The position numbers and the translations under genes were made by a program. Shown one piece after another: positions 6,985-11,884 of a stretch of DNA of 11,884 nt; the stretch's first letter is position 1, and each line of letters begins with the position of its first letter. The DNA is from Planctomycetota bacterium (GTDB lineage: Bacteria; Planctomycetota; UBA1135; UBA2386), in NCBI GenBank assembly GCA_023433825.1, contig JAEYTU010000421.1, positions 1 to 11,884 on the forward strand, given 5' to 3'. The notes below the pieces were generated by a model. It saw only the letters and a program-made list of their open reading frames with translations, was not told where the DNA came from and searched no databases.

Positions 6985-7992
6985 ATGAGAACGCCAGCGG
7001 ATTCCGGCACCGACCGGTTCGTGCAGACCCGTGAGTTCGTCCACGCCATTCGTGATTCCGTCGGCAAGGTCGTCGTCGGCCAGGACGTCGTCGTCGAGCG
7101 GATGCTGATCGCGCTGCTGACGAGCGGTCACCTGCTGCTGCAGGGCGTCCCCGGTCTCGCGAAGACGCTGCTCGTCGCGGCGGTGTCGAAGACGATCGAA
7201 CTCGCCTTCGCCCGCATCCAGTTCACGATCGACCTGCTGCCGTCGGACATCCTCGGCTCGGAGATCCTCGACCAGAAGACGAACGAGTTCCGGACGCACA
7301 AGGGCCCGATCTTCACGAACCTGTTGCTCGCCGACGAGATCAACCGCGCGGCGCCGAAGGTGCAGAGCGCGCTGCTCGAGGCGATGCAGGAACGCAAGGT
7401 CACGATCGGGAACCAGACGTATCCACTGCCGGCGCCGTTCCTCGTCATCGCGACGCAGAATCCGGTCGAACAGAGCGGAACCTTCGAGTTGCCCGAGGCA
7501 CAGCTCGATCGATTCATGCTGCTGCACCGACTGGAGTACCTGGCGCCCGAAGAGGAGATGGAGGTCCTGCGTCGCAACGTCAAGCTCGGCGTCAAGCGCG
7601 ACGGACGCGGTGCCGTCGCACGCACCGAGTTCGACGCGATCGGCAACGACGGTTCGGTCGGGTCCGTCGAGGACTTGGCGACGGCGATGGAACAGGTGCA
7701 GAAGGTCCACGTCAGCGAGGCGTTCCTTTCGCACGTCGTCGAGATCGTCGGCCGGACGCGCAAGCACCCGGCGCTCGACCTCGGCTGCAGCCCGCGCGCC
7801 GGGATCTCTCTGGTCAAGGCGTCGCGCGCGCGCGCGTTGATCCACGGCCGCGATTACGTGCTGCCCGAGGACCTGTTCGCGCTCGCCGAGGACGTGATCC
7901 TGCACCGCATTCGCCTCAGCTACGAAGCGCTCGCCGACGGCAAGTCCGCGCCGGCCATCCTGCAGGAGATCCTGAACGAGACCGGCGCGTGA
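6985..7992 (+). CDS. moxR: MoxR-family AAA+ ATPase
   Basis: Cytoplasmic MoxR-type AAA+ ATPase, a chaperone-like family that works with vWA-domain partners in metal insertion, complex assembly or stress and envelope functions. The 335 residues are full length for the family. Visible motifs are Walker A GVPGLAKT (54-61), Walker B LLLADE (113-118) followed by INRA, the sensor-1 segment IATQNP (about 155-160) with the MoxR signature EQSGTFELPEAQLDRF containing an arginine at 176, and the sensor-2-like segment SPRAGISL near the end. ATG 6985 has AGG at 6972-6974 about 10 nt upstream. The stop overlaps the next start by 4 nt (GTGA). It leads a five-gene operon with DUF58 and two vWA genes, the classical MoxR/Bat arrangement. 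The exact client in this organism is not known. Confidence 0.97.
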   Translation: MRTPADSGTDRFVQTREFVHAIRDSVGKVVVGQDVVVERMLIALLTSGHLLLQGVPGLAKTLLVAAVSKTIELAFARIQFTIDLLPSDILGSEILDQKTNEFRTHKGPIFTNLLLADEINRAAPKVQSALLEAMQERKVTIGNQTYPLPAPFLVIATQNPVEQSGTFELPEAQLDRFMLLHRLEYLAPEEEMEVLRRNVKLGVKRDGRGAVARTEFDAIGNDGSVGSVEDLATAMEQVQKVHVSEAFLSHVVEIVGRTRKHPALDLGCSPRAGISLVKASRARALIHGRDYVLPEDLFALAEDVILHRIRLSYEALADGKSAPAILQEILNETGA

Positions 7993-8888
7993 AAGAGGCT
8001 CGCAACGGCATGGGACCGCTGCGCGCCGGCGACGCGCAGTTGCCGCCGGTCGATCCGCTCGATGCGCGGAAGTTCCATGTCGCGATCCGCAAGCTCGCGG
8101 ACGACCTCAGCTATGGGACCGATCGATCGCGCTTCCTCGGCTCGGGGATCGAGTACGTGCAGTCGCGCCCGTACCAGTACGGCGATCCGGTGCGTGCGAT
8201 CGACTGGCGCGTGACGGCGCGGACCGGCCGCGTGCACGTCAAGGACTACGAAGCGCCGAAGCGGACGCCGTGCATCCTGCTCGTCGACACGTCGGCGTCG
8301 ATGACGCTGTCGTCGATCGCGCGCAGCAAGTACGCGCTGGCGTTGCATCTCGCGGGCGGGATCGCGCTCGCGTGTCTCGACCGCGTCAGCCCGGTCGGTG
8401 TCCTCGGCATCGGCACGCGTGAGTTCCGCATTCAACCTTCGCTGTCGAAGGACCGGATCCTGCAATGGCTGCTCCGCCTGCGCCGGTACCGGTTCGACGA
8501 AGGGACGATGCTCGCGCGCCGGATCTCGCAACTTCGGCCGAGCCTGCCGAGTCGTTCGCTGATCGTCGTCATCAGCGACTTGCACGACCGCTCGGGGATC
8601 GAGGCCTTGAAGCAACTCGGACAGGTGCACGACTGCGTCGCGATCCAGTTGCAGGATCCGTTCGAGGTGCTGCGTCGCGGGAGTGGATTCCTGCGCGCGC
8701 AGGAGGCCGAAACCGGCCGGCAGTTCGTGACGCATGGCCGCAACGAGGGCGTCGACGTCGAAGCGACGCGCGCGAGTCTGCGGCGCGCGGGCATCGACCA
8801 TCTGCTGCTGCGGACCGATCAGCCGTTCGTCCATCGGCTGCGTCAGTTCTTCCGTGGGCGCGGACGATCGGCCTCGGGGGGGCGATGA
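7989..8888 (+). CDS. DUF58 domain protein (vWA-like partner of MoxR)
   Basis: DUF58-family cytoplasmic protein, almost always encoded beside moxR. The signature runs through YQYGDPVRAIDWRVTAR (about residues 62-78) and KDYEAP, followed by a vWA-like fold with a MIDAS-type DTSASM (100-105) and a later ISDLHD. At 299 residues and without membrane helices it is the compact form of the family. GTG 7989 overlaps the moxR stop by 4 nt, matching the other junctions in the operon, and is used here. An in-frame ATG at 8010 is preceded by AAAGAGG (7992-7998, 11-nt spacer), so the protein may instead begin 7 residues later; family similarity begins after either. The stop overlaps the next start as ATGA. 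The role in assembly or regulation with MoxR follows from the family and is not shown by the sequence. Confidence 0.95.
   Translation: MKEARNGMGPLRAGDAQLPPVDPLDARKFHVAIRKLADDLSYGTDRSRFLGSGIEYVQSRPYQYGDPVRAIDWRVTARTGRVHVKDYEAPKRTPCILLVDTSASMTLSSIARSKYALALHLAGGIALACLDRVSPVGVLGIGTREFRIQPSLSKDRILQWLLRLRRYRFDEGTMLARRISQLRPSLPSRSLIVVISDLHDRSGIEALKQLGQVHDCVAIQLQDPFEVLRRGSGFLRAQEAETGRQFVTHGRNEGVDVEATRASLRRAGIDHLLLRTDQPFVHRLRQFFRGRGRSASGGR
7992..7998 (+). promoter_or_regulatory. Shine-Dalgarno-like AAAGAGG bearing on the DUF58 start
   Basis: AAAGAGG lies 11 nt before the in-frame ATG at 8010, whereas the overlapping GTG at 7989 has no comparable site at normal distance. This supports 8010 as an alternative or additional start for the DUF58 protein. 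Confidence 0.4.
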
Positions 8889-9721
8889 GCAGACTTCGTT
8901 CGACGGTGCTCGTTTCGGTGTGGCTCGCAGCCGCACTCTGTGCGCAGGGAGCGACTCCGTCGAGTCGCGTCGACCGGCGCACGGCGACGGTCGGGATGCG
9001 CGCCGAGATCCACGAGCTCGTGCTGCCCGGCCCGCGTCTGGTACCGACGCCGATCGACGCGAAGGCGCCGATCGTGCTGCGCGTCCTCGCCGTCTCGCCG
9101 CACGGGACCGACTTCCGCTACGACCTCGAATGGGTCGGCCTCGAACCCGGCACGTTCGACCTGACGCGTTCGCTGCAACGCGAGGACGGGACCGCACCCG
9201 AGGGTTTGCCGCCGGTCACCGTCGAGGTCCGCGCGGTGCTGGCGCCGGGAGCGATCGAGCCGGCGCCACTTCCGCAGAACGACGCACCGCGCCTCGGCGG
9301 CTACGAGACGTGGCAGTACGTCGCTGGCATCGCGTGGGTCGTCGGGCTGCTCGCGATCCTGTTCGTCGGGCGGGGACGGCGTCGGTCCGAGTCGACGATC
9401 GAAGCTCGGCCGGTGACGCTCGCCGATCGACTCCGACCGATCGTCGTCGCGGCAGCGAACGGTTCGCTCGACGAGGGTGGCAAGGCCGAACTCGAACGAC
9501 TGCTGCTCGCGTTCTGGCGTCGGCGGCTCGGGTTGCAGGACGTCAAGGCCGGCGAGGCCGTCCAGCGGCTGCGCGCCGATCCGGAGGCTGGCGCGCTGTT
9601 GCGACAACTCGAGCTGTGGCTGCACCGGCCGACGCCGGCAACCGACGTCGACCTGACGAAACTGCTGGCGCCGTATCGCGACGTCGCGGCGGATGCCCTC
9701 GACGTCGGAGGTGCGCGATGA
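8885..9721 (+). CDS. Signal-peptide, single-TM protein of the MoxR/Bat operon, function unknown
   Basis: A 278-residue protein I cannot assign to a named family. ATG 8885 overlaps the DUF58 stop (ATGA), follows a run of seven G (8876-8882), and starts a good signal peptide: basic MSRLR, a hydrophobic core, and a cleavage region around LCAQG (residues 18-22; a lipobox is not convincing because Leu precedes the Cys). Residues about 25-135 look beta-rich and extracytoplasmic. A hydrophobic helix at about 144-162 is followed by GRGRRR, predicting a cytoplasmic tail. The tail (about 170-278) is helical, with ELERLLLAFWRRRLG and LELWLHRP segments. Position and topology recall the DUF4381 or BatD-like proteins placed between DUF58 and the vWA genes in other MoxR operons, but the sequence does not prove homology. 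The frame stays open further upstream inside DUF58; the coupled ATG and the signal peptide argue against an earlier start. Confidence 0.85.
   Translation: MSRLRSTVLVSVWLAAALCAQGATPSSRVDRRTATVGMRAEIHELVLPGPRLVPTPIDAKAPIVLRVLAVSPHGTDFRYDLEWVGLEPGTFDLTRSLQREDGTAPEGLPPVTVEVRAVLAPGAIEPAPLPQNDAPRLGGYETWQYVAGIAWVVGLLAILFVGRGRRRSESTIEARPVTLADRLRPIVVAAANGSLDEGGKAELERLLLAFWRRRLGLQDVKAGEAVQRLRADPEAGALLRQLELWLHRPTPATDVDLTKLLAPYRDVAADALDVGGAR
9707..9713 (+). promoter_or_regulatory. Strong Shine-Dalgarno fixing the BatA-like start
   Basis: GGAGGTG with a 6-nt spacer from GGAGG to ATG 9718 is the best ribosome site in the window. It fixes the start of the BatA-like gene, although the open frame extends about 980 nt further upstream. 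It also suggests this gene is initiated efficiently rather than only by coupling. Confidence 0.7.
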
Positions 9722-10632
9722 CGTTCGGCCAGCCGTGGATGTTGCTGCTGCTCGTCGTGCCCGTGCTGCTGCTGGTGTTCACCTGGACGCGCACCGGTGG
9801 CCGCGTCGTGCTGCCGTTCGACTTCGGCAGGCCCGGCTCCGGGCGGTGGCTGCGCGGCGCGCTGCTCGTCGCCGAGTCCGTGCCGTCGTTCGCGCTCGCC
9901 GTCGCCGTGCTGTTGCTCGCGTCGCCGCAGGAGTTGACGGCGCCGAAGGTCAAGCGATCGCTGACGAACATTCAGTTCTGTCTCGACATCTCCGGCAGCA
10001 TGACCGCGAAGTTCGGCGACGGATCGCGCTACGACGGCGCGATGGAGGCGCTGAACAAGTTCCTCGACTACCGAAAGGGCGATGCGTTCGGACTGACGTT
10101 CTTCGGTCACTCGGTCCTGCATTGGGTCCCGCTGACGAACGACACGTCCGCGTTCCGATGTGCGACGCCGTTCATGCGACCGGAGTTGGTTCCGCCGTGG
10201 TTCGGCGGCACGGCGATCGGCAAGGCCGTCCTCGAGAGCCGGCAGGTCCTGATCGATCGCGAGGAAGGCGATCGAATGATCATCCTGATCACCGACGGGA
10301 TGAGCTTCGATCTCGCCAACGGCCGCGACGAGGAGATCGCGCGTCAGCTGCGCGGCGACGGCATCGTCGTCTACGCGGTCAACATCCAGGACGGCGAGGC
10401 GCCCGGCGAGGTCGTCAATCTCGCGCGCATGACCGGCGGCGAGGTCTTCAACGTCGTCGACCCGCAGACGCTCGAGTTCGTCTTCAAGCGGATCGACGAG
10501 ATGCAGGAGGCGAAGCTCGAGAAGGGCGCGGCCGAGTACGTCGACGCGTTCTGGCCGCTGTGCTTGACCGGGCTGATCCTGCTCGGCGTGCACGCGCTGC
10601 TGCAGTTCTTCCTGCGGGTGACGCCGTGGTGA
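9718..10632 (+). CDS. batA: BatA-like von Willebrand factor A membrane protein
   Basis: Membrane-anchored vWA protein of the MoxR/Bat system, expected to bind a divalent metal and a protein partner. Of its 304 residues, a hydrophobic helix at about 7-22 (PWMLLLLVVPVLLLVF) and a second at about 54-68 precede the vWA domain (about 84-262). The MIDAS is complete: D90-I-S-G-S94, T165 in GGTAIG and D193 in ITDG. A third helix lies at about 281-300 (LTGLILLGVHALLQFFL). This TM-TM-vWA-TM order is that of BatA/BatB proteins. The start is set by GGAGGTG at 9707-9713 and by ATGA overlap with the upstream gene; the stop overlaps the next start (GTGA). The BatA name is by topology and synteny; which of the two vWA genes is orthologous to BatA elsewhere needs a phylogeny. 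Confidence 0.92.
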   Translation: MTFGQPWMLLLLVVPVLLLVFTWTRTGGRVVLPFDFGRPGSGRWLRGALLVAESVPSFALAVAVLLLASPQELTAPKVKRSLTNIQFCLDISGSMTAKFGDGSRYDGAMEALNKFLDYRKGDAFGLTFFGHSVLHWVPLTNDTSAFRCATPFMRPELVPPWFGGTAIGKAVLESRQVLIDREEGDRMIILITDGMSFDLANGRDEEIARQLRGDGIVVYAVNIQDGEAPGEVVNLARMTGGEVFNVVDPQTLEFVFKRIDEMQEAKLEKGAAEYVDAFWPLCLTGLILLGVHALLQFFLRVTPW

Positions 10633-11663
10633 TCCCGACCGCGACGATCCTGCTGACGATCGGCGCCGCACTGCTCGTCGCCGGTGGGGAACTGCTGCAC
10701 CAACGCCGGATTCGTCGCGTCCGCGCCCTGGTCTTCGGGCCCGACCGCGGACCCGGAGCGTTGGCCGTCGCGACACCGGTGCTGCGCGTCGTGGCGGCGA
10801 GCGCGCTCGCGTTCGGACTGTCGACGTTGATGCACCTCGAACCGCGGGTGCACGCCGGCGAGGCGATCGAAGGGGAAGCACAGCGGCATCTCGTGCTGAT
10901 CCTCGACGTGTCGCCGAGCATGCGGCTCGCCGATGCCGGTCCGACCGGCACGCAGACGCGGCGCGAACGCGCGCGCGACGTCGTCGAGTCGCTGTTCCAG
11001 CGCGTTTCGGTCGGTCGGTACCGCGTCAGCGTCATCGCGGTCTACAACGGCGCGAAGCCCGTCGTCGAGGACACGCGCGACACGGAGGTCGTCAGGAACA
11101 TCCTGGCCGACCTGCCGATGGAGTACGCATTCAGGGCGGGGAAGACGAACCTGTTCGCCGGCATCGAAGAGGCGGCACGAATGGCGAAGCCGTGGGAGCC
11201 GAAGAGCACACTGCTCGTGCTCGTCAGCGACGGCGACACGGTCCCGGCGACCGGGATGCCGACGCTGCCGCCGTCCGTCAGCGGCGTGCTGGTCGTCGGC
11301 GTCGGTGACCCGCTGGCCGGCAAGTTCATCGACGGCCGGCAGTCGCGGCAGGACGCGTCGACGCTGCGCCAGATCGCGACGCGCCTCGGCGGACAGTTCC
11401 ACGACGGCAACCGGCTGCACCTGCCGAGTGAGGCGATCGCCGCCGTCACGACCGGCGGGCGACCGCCGCTGCTCGAACGCCTGACGCTGCGGGAATACGC
11501 CCTGCTGGCGATCGGCCTCGGTGCGGCGTGGCTGGCGCTCGCGCCGTGGTTGCTGCACCTGTTCGGGACCGCGTTCCGACCGGGCGTTCCACCGCAGCCC
11601 GCGCGCCGCGCGTCGCCGCCGCATCGGAACGCCACGGCCACGTCGGTCGGAGCGTCGCGATGA
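10629..11663 (+). CDS. batB: BatB-like von Willebrand factor A membrane protein
   Basis: Second membrane vWA protein of the operon, 344 residues. Helices at about 3-20 and 47-67 flank a basic loop (HQRRIRRVR), followed by the vWA domain (about 87-275) with an intact MIDAS: D93-V-S-P-S97, T173 in GKTNLF and D201 in SDGD. A C-terminal helix at about 288-310 is followed by a Pro/Arg-rich tail of about 30 residues. It probably pairs with the preceding vWA protein at the membrane, with MoxR as the ATPase. GTG 10629 gives a 4-nt overlap with the upstream stop and is preceded by a modest GGGTGA (10616-10621); GTG 10626 is a minor alternative. The loop between the first MIDAS motif and the next helix (residues 101-112, with PTGTQTRRER) differs clearly from that of its neighbour, so the two are divergent paralogues rather than a recent duplication. 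Confidence 0.92.
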   Translation: MIPTATILLTIGAALLVAGGELLHQRRIRRVRALVFGPDRGPGALAVATPVLRVVAASALAFGLSTLMHLEPRVHAGEAIEGEAQRHLVLILDVSPSMRLADAGPTGTQTRRERARDVVESLFQRVSVGRYRVSVIAVYNGAKPVVEDTRDTEVVRNILADLPMEYAFRAGKTNLFAGIEEAARMAKPWEPKSTLLVLVSDGDTVPATGMPTLPPSVSGVLVVGVGDPLAGKFIDGRQSRQDASTLRQIATRLGGQFHDGNRLHLPSEAIAAVTTGGRPPLLERLTLREYALLAIGLGAAWLALAPWLLHLFGTAFRPGVPPQPARRASPPHRNATATSVGASR

Positions 11664-11753
11664 TCGCGACGCAGCCCCGTCCCTGCGGCCATCCGGTCCG
11701 CGACGGTCGAGATCGCAAGCATCGCGACGAAACACCGTCCGATGCGGCGCACG

Positions 11754-11769
11754 ATCGGCGAAAGCCGAT
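11754..11769 (+). terminator. GAAA-tetraloop hairpin downstream of the vWA operon
   Basis: ATCGGC at 11754-11759 pairs perfectly with GCCGAT at 11764-11769 around a GAAA (GNRA) loop, 91 nt after the BatB-like stop. No T-run follows, so it would be a weak or factor-dependent terminator, or an mRNA-end stabiliser. Its last base is the first base of a -10-like TAGGAT (11769-11774), so it may instead lie in a promoter region. Confidence 0.35.
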
Positions 11770-11779
11770 AGGATCCCGC
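11769..11779 (+). promoter_or_regulatory. -10-like TAGGAT-CCCGC element before the next gene
   Basis: TAGGAT (4 of 6 to TATAAT) is followed by CCCGCGCC, the same downstream context as the -10 elements at 2337 and 6895. No -35 resembling TTGGCC lies 16-18 nt upstream. If active it would give a leader of roughly 100 nt to a gene starting at the window end. Confidence 0.3.
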
Positions 11780-11884
11780 GCCTCGTCCTCGGCGTTCCGC
11801 AGTCGAACTGCGCGCACGACGAACGAGGTGCCGATTCCGTCCGCGCGCGTCCGCGCGCGCCGGGAACCAGTCACGAGGTGAACA

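Larger units (their letters stand above)
11664..11884 (+). other. Intergenic region downstream of the vWA operon, ending in a Shine-Dalgarno-like site
   Basis: No convincing gene is seen here. The stretch holds a GAAA hairpin, a -10-like element, a short direct repeat of TCCGCGCGCG near 11840-11860, and GAGGTGA at 11875-11881. The last is a good ribosome-binding site placed so that a start codon could begin at the final base of the window or just beyond it. A new + strand gene probably begins there. Confidence 0.5.

Noticed and set aside
8465..8884. Upstream extension of the 278-residue TM protein's open frame into DUF58
   Set aside because: The extension is out of frame with well-conserved DUF58 sequence, while ATG 8885 begins a signal peptide at a coupled overlap.
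8734..9717. Upstream extension of the BatA-like open frame
   Set aside because: It would overlap the TM protein completely and encodes Arg-rich sequence; GGAGGTG before ATG 9718 fixes the start.
11838..11862. Short direct repeat of TCCGCGCGCG, considered as an operator or repeat unit
   Set aside because: Simple CG alternation of this length is common in DNA this GC-rich; only two copies are present and no spacing pattern is seen.
11660..11881. 73-codon + strand frame starting with an ATGA overlap after the BatB-like gene
   Set aside because: The overlap is tempting, but the product is an Arg/Pro-rich string without hydrophobic core or motif. Codon third positions are less GC-rich than in neighbouring genes, and the stretch contains a hairpin and a -10-like element.

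Overview
The window is about two-thirds G+C or more. It is densely packed with genes, all on the + strand, in three or four transcription blocks. No rRNA, tRNA, IS element, CRISPR or other mobile signature was seen. The layout (moxR, a DUF58 gene, a membrane-anchored protein of unknown function and two von Willebrand A genes, with two large FHA membrane proteins just upstream) fits a high-GC Planctomycetota-like bacterium best. That assignment is inferred from gene content; Myxococcota or Acidobacteriota cannot be excluded from sequence alone.

Region 1 (1-2303): the C-terminal two-thirds of a UvrD/PcrA-type DNA helicase, cut by the window start. It overlaps by 4 nt (ATGA) a short sigma-54 activator AAA+ protein that has an intact GAFTGA loop but neither a receiver domain nor a DNA-binding HTH.

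Region 2 (2304-6832): a promoter-like element, then a 991-residue protein made of an N-terminal FHA domain, one transmembrane helix, a long helical repeat region and a C-terminal CAP/SCP domain. A perfect hairpin overlaps its stop codon. Next comes a 435-residue paralogue (FHA, transmembrane helix, helical region) without the CAP domain. In both FHA domains the residues that normally hold phosphothreonine are partly replaced.

Region 3 (6833-11663): a promoter-like element of the same design as the one in region 2, then a tightly coupled operon: moxR, DUF58, a signal-peptide/single-TM protein, a BatA-like vWA protein and a BatB-like vWA protein. Each junction is a 4-nt stop/start overlap. By family precedent the MoxR AAA+ ATPase works with the DUF58 and vWA proteins as a membrane-associated chaperone or complex-assembly system. 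The two upstream FHA membrane proteins may feed into it, but that is inference from proximity.

Region 4 (11664-11884): an intergenic stretch with a GAAA-capped hairpin, a -10-like hexamer in the same context as the other two promoters, and a Shine-Dalgarno-like sequence at the very end that suggests another gene begins at or just beyond the window edge.
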